Shown here in pieces: positions 1 to 8,896 of a stretch of 64,000 nucleotides of DNA. This stretch comes from Cohnella fermenti (GTDB lineage Bacteria; Bacillota; Bacilli; Paenibacillales; Paenibacillaceae). A model generated the notes under the pieces. That model made no database searches. It was not told the DNA's origin and saw nothing but the letters and a program-made list of their open reading frames with translations. The DNA lies in contig NZ_SSOB01000016.1 in NCBI RefSeq assembly GCF_004801405.1, positions 62,001-126,000 on the forward strand, read 5' to 3'. Each line of letters starts with the position of its first letter. The first letter of the stretch is position 1. The position numbers were made by a program, and so were the translations under genes.

Positions 1-105
<105 letters not shown>

Positions 106-159
106 GATTCGCATGGCGGCGCGATACTAGACCTATCGATTCCATAGCGGAGGATCTTT

Positions 160-321
160 ATGGACAAGCGCAAAGTGGTTGCCGCATACCGGCGCGGGTT
201 GATCTCGACCCGGGAATGCGCGCAGATCCTGGGTCTCGACAACGTCGATCTGCTGCTCTTCGTACGCGATGCGGCGATCGATTCCAAGCCGGCTGCAAGG
301 CAACAGTCCGTCAGAAGCTGA
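160..321 (+). CDS. Small protein of unknown function, 53 aa
   Basis: A 53-residue ORF starting MDKRKVVAAYRRG with a good ribosome binding site (GCGGAGGA, about 147-154) seven bases before the ATG. It is basic at the N-terminus, and the segment RRGLISTRECAQILGLDN looks like a short helix-turn-helix (RGLIS then REIAQ-like helix), which is an inference only. It sits between cheR and the aro operon and its stop codon lies inside the loop-proximal part of the terminator hairpin at 302-330, so it is probably the last gene of the upstream transcription unit. I do not recognise a family. The RBS, spacing and coding-like composition make it likely real. Confidence 0.55.
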   Translation: MDKRKVVAAYRRGLISTRECAQILGLDNVDLLLFVRDAAIDSKPAARQQSVRS

Positions 322-337
322 CGGGCTGTTTTCTTGT
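302..337 (+). terminator. Rho-independent terminator after cheR / small ORF
   Basis: AACAG-TCCGTCAG pairs with CTGACGGG-CTGTT around a 3-nt loop (302-330), followed by the T-rich stretch TTTTCTTGT. The arms are almost perfectly complementary. It separates the cheR unit from the aro promoter just downstream; the hairpin overlaps the 3' end of the 53-aa ORF. Confidence 0.8.
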
Positions 338-363
338 CAAAGTCATCGAGGCTGAGCTATAAT
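334..363 (+). promoter_or_regulatory. Sigma-A promoter of the aro operon
   Basis: TTGTCA at 334-339, 18-bp spacer, perfect TATAAT at 358-363. It follows directly on the terminator of the previous unit and precedes aroC by about 60 bp, the expected place for the first promoter of the aromatic supraoperon. Confidence 0.75.
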
Positions 364-428
364 GAGCAAAGACGTTATCGGGTTGAAGCATTAAAGCGTC
401 CTGGAACGAGACAAGGGAGGACCATCAG

Positions 429-1598
429 TTGAGCTTACGTTACTTAACGGCCGGGGAGACCCATGGCCCACAGCTTACCGCTATTATCGAAGGATTGCCT
501 AGCAATCTCGAACTTGACTTCGAGGCATTGAACTTCCAACTGCTGCGCCGCCAGAAGGGCCACGGCCGCGGCCGCCGCATGCAGATCGAGAAGGATACGG
601 CACAGATTCTCGGAGGCGTCCGTCACGGCCGCACGACCGGGGCTCCCGTCGCGCTCGTCGTGGCGAACAACGACTGGAAGCATTGGACGTCGGTCATGAA
701 CATCGAGCCGATCGAAGGCAGCGACGAGACGAAGCGCCGGATTCACCGGCCCCGTCCGGGCCACGCGGACCTGAACGGCGGAATCAAGTACAACCATAAG
801 GACCTGCGCAACGTGCTCGAGCGCTCGAGCGCCCGCGAGACGGCGGCGAGAGTCGCGGTCGGCGCGGTGGCGAGGCAATTGCTCGCCGCGTTCGGCATTC
901 GCGTCGCCGGCCACGTCGTCAAGATCGGCGGCATCAAGGCGCCGGCGCCGAATCTGCCGATCGACGAGCTGATCGCCCGTACGGAGGAATCTCCGGTGCG
1001 CGTCACCGATCCGGAGACGGAAGCGGCGATGACGGCGCTGATCGACCAGACGAAGGCCGACGGCGATTCGATCGGCGGCGTCGTCGAGTGCATCGTGACC
1101 GGCCTGCCGATCGGCCTCGGCAGCCACGTGCAATGGGACCGCAAGCTGGACGGACGCATCGCGCAAGCGGTCGTCTCGATCAACGCGTTCAAGGGCGTCG
1201 AATTCGGCATCGGCTTCGAAGCGGCCGATCTTCCGGGCTCGCAGGTGCACGACGAGATTCTGTACACGCCGGAGAAGGGCTACCACCGCGCAAGCAACCG
1301 GCTCGGCGGCTTCGAGGGCGGCATGACGAACGGCGAGCCGATCATCGTGCGCGGCGTCATGAAGCCGATCCCGACGCTCTATAAGCCGCTTCGCAGCGTC
1401 GATATCGATACGAGGGAAGAGTTCACGGCCCAAGTCGAGCGTTCGGACGCCTGCGCCGTTCCCGCGGCGAGCGTCGTCATGGAGAGCGTTGTCGCCTGGG
1501 AGGTCGCGAAGGCGTTCCTCGAGAAGTTCGGCGGCGACTCCATCGAGGAGATTCGCCGGAACTACGACAACTACTTGAGACAGGCGGCGGAATACTGA
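429..1598 (+). CDS. aroC: Chorismate synthase
   Basis: Seventh and last step of the shikimate pathway: anti-elimination of phosphate from EPSP to give chorismate, using reduced FMN that is not consumed. The protein is 389 aa, the usual length. Family signatures are visible: GETHG at residues 9-13, the GHGRGRRM loop at about 44-51, a [16 protein letters not shown] region near 120 and the [11 protein letters not shown] motif near 295. The start is a TTG at 429 preceded by AGGGAGG (413-420). The stop overlaps the ATG of aroB by one base, so the two are translationally coupled. Called aroF in B. subtilis. Confidence 0.97.
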   Translation: MSLRYLTAGETHGPQLTAIIEGLPSNLELDFEALNFQLLRRQKGHGRGRRMQIEKDTAQILGGVRHGRTTGAPVALVVANNDWKHWTSVMNIEPIEGSDETKRRIHRPRPGHADLNGGIKYNHKDLRNVLERSSARETAARVAVGAVARQLLAAFGIRVAGHVVKIGGIKAPAPNLPIDELIARTEESPVRVTDPETEAAMTALIDQTKADGDSIGGVVECIVTGLPIGLGSHVQWDRKLDGRIAQAVVSINAFKGVEFGIGFEAADLPGSQVHDEILYTPEKGYHRASNRLGGFEGGMTNGEPIIVRGVMKPIPTLYKPLRSVDIDTREEFTAQVERSDACAVPAASVVMESVVAWEVAKAFLEKFGGDSIEEIRRNYDNYLRQAAEY

Positions 1599-2716
1599 TG
1601 GCGGATTCCACTAAGCGGAGAGAACTGCAGGTCGATCTCGGCGAGAGATCCTATCCGATTCTCATCGGACCCGGGCTGCTTGCGGAGGCGGGGAACCTGT
1701 TCCGCGAGAAGGGCTTCCCGCTGAAGGCGCCGATCCTGCTCGTCGCCGATGCGGCGGTGGAAGCGCGGTACGCGCCGACGCTCGAGGCATCGCTGCGGCA
1801 AGCGGGCTACACGGTAACGAGAGCGGTTGTCCCGTCGGGAGAGCAGTCGAAGTCGCTCGAGATGTTCGACGAATTGATTACGGCTGCGCTCGAAGCGGGC
1901 CTTGACCGCAAGTCGACGGTCATCGCGCTCGGAGGCGGCGTTGTCGGCGATCTCGCCGGCTTCGTCGCCGCCTCGTACATGCGCGGCGTCCGCTTCGTGC
2001 AGGTGCCGACGACGATTCTGGCCCACGACAGCAGCGTCGGGGGCAAGGTGGCGGTCAATCATCGGCTCGCGAAGAACATTATCGGCGCGTTCCACCAGCC
2101 GGAGTTCGTGCTCTACGATCTCGACACGCTGAAGAGCCTGCCGATGCGGGATGTGCGGTCCGGGTATTCGGAAGTGATCAAGCACGGGCTGATCTGGGAC
2201 GCGGACTTCGTCAATTATTGCGACGAGCGTGCCGAGCGGCTGCTCGCGCTCGACCCCGATTCGCTCGGCCACGCTCTCTACGAGGGCTGCAAGGTGAAGG
2301 CGATCGTCGTCTCCCGCGACGAGAGGGAGAACGATCTGAGGGCGATTCTGAACCTCGGCCATACGATCGGACATGCGCTCGAAGCGGTGGCGGGCTACGG
2401 CGAGCTGCTGCACGGCGAAGCGATCGCGATCGGCATGGTCGGCTCCGCCCGGCTCGCGGAGAAGTTCGGCTACGGTGCGGACATCGCCGCGGAGACGGAG
2501 CGCCTCTTCCGCAAGTTCGGCCTGCCGGTTCGCATCCCGGGCGGGTATTCGACCGACGCGATCATGGCGGCGATGATGCACGACAAGAAGTTCTCGGAAG
2601 GCAAGATGGTATTCGTTGTCCCGAAGGCGATCGGAGAGGTCGAGATTCGCGGCGACGTTCCCACGGAATGGGTTCGCAGCATCGTGGAAGGGCTTAAGGA
2701 GGAGAACGGGGTATGA
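1598..2716 (+). CDS. aroB: 3-dehydroquinate synthase
   Basis: Second step of the shikimate pathway: NAD- and divalent-metal-dependent cyclisation of DAHP to 3-dehydroquinate. At 372 aa it is full length. The dinucleotide-binding ALGGGVVGDLAGF segment lies at about residues 110-122, and metal/substrate ligands appear in SEVIKHGLI and in the LNLGHTIGHALE and HGEAIAIGM motifs of the C-terminal helical domain. The ATG overlaps the aroC stop, and the stop region overlaps the aroH start (2713-2716), giving a tightly coupled aroC-aroB-aroH block in the same order as Bacillus. Confidence 0.97.
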   Translation: MADSTKRRELQVDLGERSYPILIGPGLLAEAGNLFREKGFPLKAPILLVADAAVEARYAPTLEASLRQAGYTVTRAVVPSGEQSKSLEMFDELITAALEAGLDRKSTVIALGGGVVGDLAGFVAASYMRGVRFVQVPTTILAHDSSVGGKVAVNHRLAKNIIGAFHQPEFVLYDLDTLKSLPMRDVRSGYSEVIKHGLIWDADFVNYCDERAERLLALDPDSLGHALYEGCKVKAIVVSRDERENDLRAILNLGHTIGHALEAVAGYGELLHGEAIAIGMVGSARLAEKFGYGADIAAETERLFRKFGLPVRIPGGYSTDAIMAAMMHDKKFSEGKMVFVVPKAIGEVEIRGDVPTEWVRSIVEGLKEENGV

Positions 2717-3084
2717 GCGTAAGGGGAATACGCGGCGCCATTACGGTTGAAGCCAATGACAGTCAGCAAATTCTGGATGCGTCGGTAACGCTGCTGAACG
2801 CGATCGTGGAAGTGAACGGCATCCAGCCCGAGGATATCGCGGGAATCATGATTACGGTGACGCAGGACCTTGACGCGGCGTTCCCGGCGAAGTCGATTCG
2901 CCAGCTCGAAGGCTGGGAGTTCGTGCCGCTGATGTGCTCGCTCGAGATCGCGGTCGAGGGAAGCCTGGAGCGGTGCATCCGCTTCATGGTGCTGGCCAAC
3001 ACCGAGCTGGCTCAGGCGGACATGCGGCACGTCTACCTGGGGGAAGCGGTGAAGCTTCGCCCGGATTTGTCGGCGGCCCGTTGA
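2713..3084 (+). CDS. aroH: Chorismate mutase, AroH type
   Basis: Converts chorismate to prephenate, the branch point to phenylalanine and tyrosine. The 123-aa length and sequence match the monofunctional trimeric alpha/beta-barrel class typified by B. subtilis AroH rather than the helical AroQ class. The known active-site residues of that enzyme are all in register here: R7, C75, E78, R90 and Y108. The ATG overlaps the aroB stop by four bases. The TGA stop (3082-3084) lies inside the -35 box of the trpE promoter, so the end of this gene doubles as regulatory DNA. Confidence 0.95.
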   Translation: MSVRGIRGAITVEANDSQQILDASVTLLNAIVEVNGIQPEDIAGIMITVTQDLDAAFPAKSIRQLEGWEFVPLMCSLEIAVEGSLERCIRFMVLANTELAQADMRHVYLGEAVKLRPDLSAAR

Positions 3085-3110
3085 CGCGGCGTTCCTAAGG
3101 GTGGTATAGT
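3081..3110 (+). promoter_or_regulatory. Sigma-A promoter of the trp operon
   Basis: TTGACG (3081-3086), 18-bp spacer, TATAGT (3105-3110). The -35 box overlaps the aroH stop codon. It would start a transcript near 3117, about 400 nt upstream of the trpE start codon, which allows a long regulated leader. Confidence 0.7.
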
Positions 3111-3116
3111 GATGGC

Positions 3117-3339
3117 ATGACTTGGAGCGGAACGGTCGGCCGGAGGGACGACAACTTACGCGAGGGTCGACGAGCGACTGAGTTCGGAGACATTCCGAAG
3201 AGATGAGACGAGTAGAGGCGAGGAGCCGAATTCCGATGTCCCGTTGCGGGGCGGAAGAATAGTCGGCGTAAGGACGGCGTTCGCACGAGGGAGAAGCAAT
3301 TCCGTGCGCATCGGGCCGAGCCTTGACCTTTAACCGCGC
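3117..3339 (+). promoter_or_regulatory. trp operon leader with GAG-triplet array (TRAP-like binding site candidate)
   Basis: The predicted trpE leader contains eleven spaced GAG triplets, starting at 3125, 3143, 3162, 3172, 3180, 3187, 3200, 3205, 3210, 3215 and 3220. The last five repeat exactly every 5 nt (GAGNN x5), which is the spacing of binding sites for the 11-subunit TRAP protein that controls trpE in Bacillus. The upstream six are spaced 7-19 nt apart and one lies in a small hairpin (TTCGGA/TCCGAA, 3183-3199). GAGATG at 3200-3205 is complementary to CATCTC in the 5' arm of the terminator at 3340-3372. No mtrB gene is in the window, so TRAP control is an inference. Confidence 0.5.
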
Positions 3340-3372
3340 AAGCATCTCCGGAATTTCGGGGATGCTTTTTTT
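3340..3372 (+). terminator. Intrinsic terminator in the trpE leader (attenuator)
   Basis: AAGCATCTCCG (3340-3350) and CGGGGATGCTT (3357-3367) form an 11-bp stem with a 6-nt loop, followed by seven T residues. Lying between the trp promoter and trpE with no gene in between, it can only act as a transcription attenuator or as a stop for read-through from aroH. Confidence 0.85.
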
Positions 3373-3513
3373 ATTGTCTCGGACGCATCGGCTCGGTGAA
3401 TCGGTGATTCGGTGAATGGGCAAGTGGGCAATACCGCGGCTCCGCCCGACAGCGGGAACGGAGAGCGGATTGGCGAGCCGCCGGCAGACGGCGGCTCGGA
3501 GGGGAGCGAGAAG

Positions 3514-5088
3514 ATGTACATGGAGCAGAATCGTGAGCAGGAGCTTCAAGAAGTGATTCGTCTGGCGGGGAGCTATAACGTCATTCCGGTCGTCCGCAAG
3601 CTGATGGCGGATACGGAGACCCCGATTCGGGTATTCCAGCAATTGAGCCGGGACAGCCGGGCGTTCTTGTTGGAGAGCGTGGAGGGAGGCATCAAGTGGG
3701 CGAGATATTCGTTCATCGGAACGGACCCGTTCTTGACGCTGAAGCTGAAGAAGAACAAAGTCACGCTCGAGGAAGGCGGAGTCGTCCGCTCGTATCAGGC
3801 GAATGATCCTCTGAAGCTGCTGCGCGAGAAGCTGAGCGGCTATCGCAGCCCGCAGCTCGCGGAGCTGCCGCCGTTCACCGGCGGCGCGATCGGCTTCTTC
3901 GGCTACGATCTGCTCCAATACTACGAGCGCAAGCTGCCGGCCCATCCGGTCGACGACCTGGTGATGGACGACATGCAGTTCATGTTCTGCGACCAGGTGA
4001 TCGTGTTCGACCACCTGAAGCAGCAGGTGCTTGTGATCGGCAATGTGCACGTGAAGGAAGGCGAGGCGGAGAGCGGCATCGAGCTGGCTTACCTTAAGAC
4101 GTGCAGCCGAATCGAGAAGCTGATCCGGCGTCTGCAGCAGCCGGCCGCGCAGCCTGCGACAGCGGCGAAGGGGGCCCCGCCGCAGGACCCGGACCTCGGC
4201 CTCGTCGAGTCGAACGTCTCGAAGGAACAATTCCTCGCGAACGTGGAGCAGGCCAAGGAGTATATTCGGTCTGGCGATATTTTCCAAGTGGTGTTGTCCC
4301 AACGGTTCCACATCGAGACCGAAGTCGACCCGCTGCTCGTCTACCGCGTGCTGAGAACGATGAACCCGTCGCCGTACATGTACGTGCTGAAGCTTGGAGA
4401 AGAAGTGATCGTCGGCACGTCGCCGGAGCTGCTCGTCAAGGTCGACGGGGATCGGGTGGAGACGAGGCCGATCGCCGGCACCCGGCCGCGCGGCAAATCT
4501 CCCGAGGAGGATCTGCAGTTGGAGCGGGACCTGCTGGCCGACAAGAAGGAGCGGGCCGAGCACGTCATGCTCGTCGACCTGGGCCGCAACGATCTGGGGC
4601 GCGTGTCGGAGTACGGCTCGGTGAAGTGCGATTCCTACATGGAGATCGAGCGTTATTCGCACGTCATGCACATCGTCTCGAACGTGTCGGGCAAGCTGCG
4701 GGAGGACAAGGACTTCTTCGACGCCTTCCTCTCCTGCCTGCCGGCCGGCACGGTGTCGGGAGCTCCGAAGCTGCGGGCCATGGCGATCATTGCCGAGTTG
4801 GAGAAGGAAGCGAGAGGAGCATACGCGGGAGCGATCGGCTACCTGGGCTTCTCGGGCAATCTGGACACGTGCATTACGATTCGCACGATCATCTTCAAGA
4901 ACGGCCGCGCTTATGTGCAGGCCGGTGCGGGCATCGTCGCCGATTCCGTCCCGGAGCTGGAATACGAAGAGACCCGGAACAAGGCGAAGGCGCTGCTCAA
5001 GGCCATCCGTGCCGCCGAGGCGGTGTTCCCGGCCAAGCGGCCCGAGCATTCGCTTGCGGGAGAACGCCGGACGAATCTGGACTACTAA
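3514..5088 (+). CDS. trpE: Anthranilate synthase component I
   Basis: Forms anthranilate from chorismate with ammonia supplied by the glutamine amidotransferase subunit, the first step of tryptophan synthesis. 524 aa from the chosen start. Motifs of the chorismate-binding fold are present: GTSPELLV, RPIAGTRPRG, LVDLGRNDLGRV, GTVSGAPKLRAM and GAGIVADSVPE. The frame is open back to an ATG at 3412, but the 34 extra residues are Gly/Pro/Ser-rich and non-conserved, and the Shine-Dalgarno GGAGGGG (3498-3504) fits the ATG at 3514. No trpG lies in the operon; in Bacillus-type genomes the amidotransferase is the shared PabA encoded in the folate operon. Confidence 0.96.
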   Translation: MYMEQNREQELQEVIRLAGSYNVIPVVRKLMADTETPIRVFQQLSRDSRAFLLESVEGGIKWARYSFIGTDPFLTLKLKKNKVTLEEGGVVRSYQANDPLKLLREKLSGYRSPQLAELPPFTGGAIGFFGYDLLQYYERKLPAHPVDDLVMDDMQFMFCDQVIVFDHLKQQVLVIGNVHVKEGEAESGIELAYLKTCSRIEKLIRRLQQPAAQPATAAKGAPPQDPDLGLVESNVSKEQFLANVEQAKEYIRSGDIFQVVLSQRFHIETEVDPLLVYRVLRTMNPSPYMYVLKLGEEVIVGTSPELLVKVDGDRVETRPIAGTRPRGKSPEEDLQLERDLLADKKERAEHVMLVDLGRNDLGRVSEYGSVKCDSYMEIERYSHVMHIVSNVSGKLREDKDFFDAFLSCLPAGTVSGAPKLRAMAIIAELEKEARGAYAGAIGYLGFSGNLDTCITIRTIIFKNGRAYVQAGAGIVADSVPELEYEETRNKAKALLKAIRAAEAVFPAKRPEHSLAGERRTNLDY

Positions 5089-5108
5089 TTCAGGAGGGAT
5101 GAACGGGG

Positions 5109-6170
5109 ATGACGAACGGGATGACGAACGGGAATGCGGAAACGACGATGCCGCAGGCGATTGCGCTCATATCGGCAGGGAAGGATCTGACGATCGAGCA
5201 GGCGAGGGCGGTCATGCGGCTGATCATGACGGGAGAAGCGACTCCGTCGCAGATCGCGGGCTTGCTCGTGGCGCTGCGCATGAAGGGGGAGACGGTCGAC
5301 GAGATTACCGGCTTCGCCGAGGCGATGCGTTCGTTCGCCGGGCAGGTGAAGACGGAGAATCGCGACTTGCTCGATACGTGCGGAACGGGAGGCTCCGGCA
5401 TCCACAAGTTCAACATCTCGACGACATCGGCGGTCATCGCGGCGGCGGCGGGCGCCCGCGTGGCGAAGCACGGCAACCGGGCGATGTCCGGCAAGTCCGG
5501 CAGCGCGGACGTGCTCGAGGCGCTTGGCGTGGGGATCTCGATCACGGCCGAGCAGGCGGCGGAATGCTTGTCGCGCACCGGCATCTGCTTCATGTTCGCA
5601 CAGCTCTATCACCCTGCGCTGAAGCACGCGGCCGTCCCGCGCAGGGAGCTCGGCGTCCGGACGATCTTCAATCTGCTCGGCCCGCTCGCGAATCCGGCGA
5701 ATGCCGACCGTCAAATGATGGGACTCTATGATCGCACGCGGACCGAGACGGTGGCGAAGGTGCTCGGGAACCTGGGGCTGAGGCGCGCGCTTGTCGTCGG
5801 CAGCCACGACGGCCTCGACGAGATCAGCATCTCCGCTCCGACGCGGGTGTCGGAGCTGAAGGACGGCGCGGTCTCGACCTACGATATCACGCCCGAGGAG
5901 CTGGGGCTGGCGACGCTCCCGCTGGGCGAGGTCAAGGGCGGCGATGCGGCGGAGAACGCGGCGATCATTCGCCGGGTTCTTGCCGGGGAGCGCAGCGCGT
6001 ACCGGGATATCGTGCTGGCCAACGCGGGAGCGTGCCTGTACGTGGCGGACCGCGCCGCTACTCTTCGCGAAGGCGTCGAGCTGGCCGCACAGACGATCGA
6101 CTCGGGCAAGGCGGCGGACAAACTAGCGCAATGGATTGCGACGACAGGAGAAGTGAGCCATGTTTCTTGA
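5109..6170 (+). CDS. trpD: Anthranilate phosphoribosyltransferase
   Basis: Transfers the phosphoribosyl group of PRPP to anthranilate. 353 aa, slightly longer than average because of a short N-terminal extension (MTNGMTNGNAETT). The PRPP-binding glycine-rich loop DTCGTGGSG, the KHGNRAMSGKSGSAD motif and NLLGPLANPA are all seen. GGAGGG at 5093-5098 lies ten bases before the ATG. The 3' end overlaps trpC by 11 bases. Confidence 0.96.
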   Translation: MTNGMTNGNAETTMPQAIALISAGKDLTIEQARAVMRLIMTGEATPSQIAGLLVALRMKGETVDEITGFAEAMRSFAGQVKTENRDLLDTCGTGGSGIHKFNISTTSAVIAAAAGARVAKHGNRAMSGKSGSADVLEALGVGISITAEQAAECLSRTGICFMFAQLYHPALKHAAVPRRELGVRTIFNLLGPLANPANADRQMMGLYDRTRTETVAKVLGNLGLRRALVVGSHDGLDEISISAPTRVSELKDGAVSTYDITPEELGLATLPLGEVKGGDAAENAAIIRRVLAGERSAYRDIVLANAGACLYVADRAATLREGVELAAQTIDSGKAADKLAQWIATTGEVSHVS

Positions 6171-7002
6171 TCGGATAGTAGAGACGAAGAGAGCGGAAGT
6201 CGCGCGGCTGAAGGAGACGCTTGTGCTCGCGGATGCGGAGCGGACGATCTCCGTCATGCCGGAGTGCCGCGGCTTCGAGAGCGCGCTTGCGGACGGGCGC
6301 CGGAAGCGCCCGGTCGGCCTGATCGCGGAGGTGAAGAAGGCGAGCCCGTCCAAGGGATTGATTCGGGCGGACTTCGATCCGGTGCGCTTGGCCGAGGCTT
6401 ACGAAGCGGCGGGAACGGACTGCATCTCGGTGCTGACCGACCGGGATTACTTCCAGGGTTCGAACGAGTACCTGACGGCGGTGCGCGCAGCGGTGAACGT
6501 GCCGCTGCTGCGCAAGGACTTCACGATCGACGAATATCAGATCTATGAAGCCCGCTTGATCGGAGCGGATGCGGTTCTGCTCATCGCCGCCATTCTGACG
6601 AAGGAGCAACTGGCGAAGTATCACGATCTGGCGCGCAGCCTCGGATTGGACGTGCTTGTCGAGGTTCATAACCGCGAGGAGCTGGACACGGTGCTGGACG
6701 TCGGCAAGGCGAAGCTGATCGGCGTCAACAACCGGAACCTGCACACGTTCGAGACGAACCTCGCGGTAACGGAGGAGCTGATCTCCCTGCTTCCCGCCGG
6801 CGTGACGACGGTAAGCGAGAGCGCGATCTCGTCGCCTGCGGACATCGACTTCGTGCGCCGGGCGGGTGCGCAGGCGGTGCTCGTCGGCGAGCAGTTCATG
6901 CGCCAGCCCGATGTCGGCGAAGCGGTTCATGCGCTTCTGGGGCCGGCGGCAAGCGGGAGAGAAGCTGGGGGAGAAGACGGGAGAGAAGGCGCGGGACGAT
7001 GA
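6160..7002 (+). CDS. trpC: Indole-3-glycerol-phosphate synthase
   Basis: Ring closure of CdRP to indole-3-glycerol phosphate. 280 aa TIM barrel with the family motifs LIAEVKKASPSKG near residue 55, VPLLRKDFTIDEYQI near 115, the GVNNRNL strand and VSESAI near the C-terminus. The last residues ([18 protein letters not shown]) form a charged Gly-rich tail beyond the barrel. Overlaps trpD at the start and trpF by four bases at the end, so it is translationally coupled on both sides. Confidence 0.96.
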   Translation: MFLDRIVETKRAEVARLKETLVLADAERTISVMPECRGFESALADGRRKRPVGLIAEVKKASPSKGLIRADFDPVRLAEAYEAAGTDCISVLTDRDYFQGSNEYLTAVRAAVNVPLLRKDFTIDEYQIYEARLIGADAVLLIAAILTKEQLAKYHDLARSLGLDVLVEVHNREELDTVLDVGKAKLIGVNNRNLHTFETNLAVTEELISLLPAGVTTVSESAISSPADIDFVRRAGAQAVLVGEQFMRQPDVGEAVHALLGPAASGREAGGEDGREGAGR

Positions 7003-7688
7003 GCGGGGCTTCCGTTAAGGTCAAGATCTGCGGCATCAAGGAAGAAGCGACGATTGACGGGATGAAGGGACTTCCGGTCGACTATATCGGATTCGTCTTC
7101 GCGAAGAGCAAGCGGCAGGTTGCGCCGGAGCGCGCGGCCGAGCTGCTCGCGGCTTCCCGGCGGACGCCGATGGCGGGCGGAGTTCCTCCGAAGACGGTCG
7201 GAGTGTTCGTGAACCCGACGCTGGCGGAGCTGGAACGCGTGCTGGCGGCCGTGAAGCTGGACGTCGTGCAGCTTCACGGCGAGGAGACGCCGGAATTCGC
7301 GCGTCAGGCGGCCGAGCGGCTCGGCGTGAAGGTGTGGCGGGCTCTTCCGGTTCCGGGCAAGGGCGCCATCGCGGGCGGTTCGGCTCTGGCCGGACCGGCA
7401 AGGCTGGCCGCGTATCGCGGGATCGCGGAAGCGATCCTGATCGATACGGCGGGCGGGGGAACGGGCAAGACGTTCCGCTGGGACGTCATCCCGCGCTACC
7501 GCGCGGCGGCCGCAGCGAATGGCCTCGCGCTGTTCGTGGCCGGGGGGCTGAGCCCCGACAATGTAGACAGCCTGGTCGGGCAATACGCCCCGGGCGGCGT
7601 CGATATCTCAAGCGGAGTGGAGACCGATGGCGTGAAGGATATCGCCAAGATCGCCGCATTCGCGGAAAAGGTGAGGAGACATTCATGA
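6999..7688 (+). CDS. trpF: Phosphoribosylanthranilate isomerase
   Basis: Amadori rearrangement of PRA to CdRP in tryptophan synthesis. 229 aa, at the long end for the family. Catalytic region [12 protein letters not shown] at the N-terminus contains the conserved Cys; further motifs are [40 protein letters not shown] and [11 protein letters not shown]. The ATG overlaps the trpC stop and its own stop overlaps the trpB start. Confidence 0.95.
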   Translation: MSGASVKVKICGIKEEATIDGMKGLPVDYIGFVFAKSKRQVAPERAAELLAASRRTPMAGGVPPKTVGVFVNPTLAELERVLAAVKLDVVQLHGEETPEFARQAAERLGVKVWRALPVPGKGAIAGGSALAGPARLAAYRGIAEAILIDTAGGGTGKTFRWDVIPRYRAAAAANGLALFVAGGLSPDNVDSLVGQYAPGGVDISSGVETDGVKDIAKIAAFAEKVRRHS

Positions 7689-8896
7689 CACAATCGATAC
7701 AATCTCAGGTTCCCGATTCGTACGGCAGGTTCGGACCGTTCGGCGGACGCTACGTCCCCGAGACGCTGATGAACGCTCTGCTCGAGCTTGAAGAGGCCTA
7801 CAATCGATACAAGGACGACCCGGACTTCCTGGCGGAGATCCGTTATCTTCTAAAGCAATACGCCGGCCGGCCGTCGCCGCTCTATTACGCGGAGAGGCTG
7901 ACGAAGCATCTCGGCGGCGCGAAGATTTACCTGAAGCGCGAGGACCTCAATCACACCGGTTCGCACAAAATCAACAACGCCATCGGCCAAGCCGTGCTGG
8001 CGAAGCGCATGGGCAAGACGAAGGTGATCGCGGAGACCGGCGCCGGCCAGCACGGCGTCGCCAGCGCGACGGTCGCGGCGCTGCTCGGCCTCGAATGCAA
8101 GGTGTTCATGGGCGAGGAGGATACGAAGCGCCAGCAGCTTAACGTCTTCCGCATGAAGCTGCTCGGCTCTGAGGTCATCCCGGTTACGTCGGGCTCGCGG
8201 ACGCTGAAGGATGCGTGCAACGAGACGCTGCGCTACTGGGTCAGTCACGTCGACGACACGTATTACATCCTCGGCTCCGTGACGGGACCGCATCCGTATC
8301 CGATGATGGTTCGCGACTTCCAGCGGATTATCGGCGTCGAGACGAAGGAGCAGATTCTCGAAGCGGAAGGCCGCTTGCCGGACGTCATCGTGGCGGCTGT
8401 CGGCGGGGGAAGCAACGCGATGGGCATCTTCCACGACTTCATCCCGGACGCCTCGGTCAGGCTGATCGGCGTCGAAGCGGCCGGCCGCGGCGTCGATACC
8501 GAGCAGCATGCGGCGACGATGACGAAGGGACGCCCCGGCGTATTCCAAGGGTCGATGAGCTATGTGCTGCAGGACGAGGGCGGCCAGGTGCTCGAAGCCC
8601 ATTCGATCTCGGCCGGTCTGGACTACCCGGGCATCGGACCGGAGCACTCTTACCTGAAGGACACGAAGCGCGCGGAATACGTGCCGGCCACCGACCGGGA
8701 AGCTCTTGACGCGCTCAAGCTGCTGTCCGTCCAGGAAGGCATCATTCCGGCGCTGGAATCGTCGCACGCGATCGCTCACGCGATCAAGCTGGCGCCGACG
8801 CTGCCGAAGGATACGCTGCTCGTCATCAGCCTGTCCGGACGCGGCGACAAGGATGTCGAAGCGATTATGCCGTACTTCGAAGGGGATGCGCAATGA
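7685..8896 (+). CDS. trpB: Tryptophan synthase beta chain
   Basis: PLP-dependent condensation of indole with serine. 403 aa from the ATG at 7685; the frame is open further upstream, but that part is only trpF read in another frame and the ATG at 7685 overlaps the trpF stop, as expected for coupling. The Schiff-base lysine is K95 in [10 protein letters not shown], and the phosphate-binding GGGSNAMG and the GRGDKD C-terminal motif are present. Followed directly by trpA with a four-base overlap. Confidence 0.97.
   Translation: MTQSIQSQVPDSYGRFGPFGGRYVPETLMNALLELEEAYNRYKDDPDFLAEIRYLLKQYAGRPSPLYYAERLTKHLGGAKIYLKREDLNHTGSHKINNAIGQAVLAKRMGKTKVIAETGAGQHGVASATVAALLGLECKVFMGEEDTKRQQLNVFRMKLLGSEVIPVTSGSRTLKDACNETLRYWVSHVDDTYYILGSVTGPHPYPMMVRDFQRIIGVETKEQILEAEGRLPDVIVAAVGGGSNAMGIFHDFIPDASVRLIGVEAAGRGVDTEQHAATMTKGRPGVFQGSMSYVLQDEGGQVLEAHSISAGLDYPGIGPEHSYLKDTKRAEYVPATDREALDALKLLSVQEGIIPALESSHAIAHAIKLAPTLPKDTLLVISLSGRGDKDVEAIMPYFEGDAQ

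Noticed and set aside
3117..3206. Trp leader peptide (ATG ACT TGG ...)
   Set aside because: 29-codon frame with a single Trp codon and no RBS; not enough for ribosome-stalling attenuation.
3117..3372. T-box leader for trpE
   Set aside because: AACCGCG before the terminator and an AGTA box looked promising, but the UGG that pairs with the tRNA acceptor end is missing (TTTAACCGCG) and no Trp specifier loop was found.
3412..3513. N-terminal extension of TrpE from the ATG at 3412
   Set aside because: The 34 residues are Gly/Pro/Ser-rich, there is no RBS at 3412, and a strong one serves the ATG at 3514.
2470..5049. 859-aa minus-strand ORF opposite aroB-trpE
   Set aside because: Shadow of GC-rich coding sequence; Arg/His/Leu-rich composition, no motifs, overlaps well-identified genes and the trp leader.
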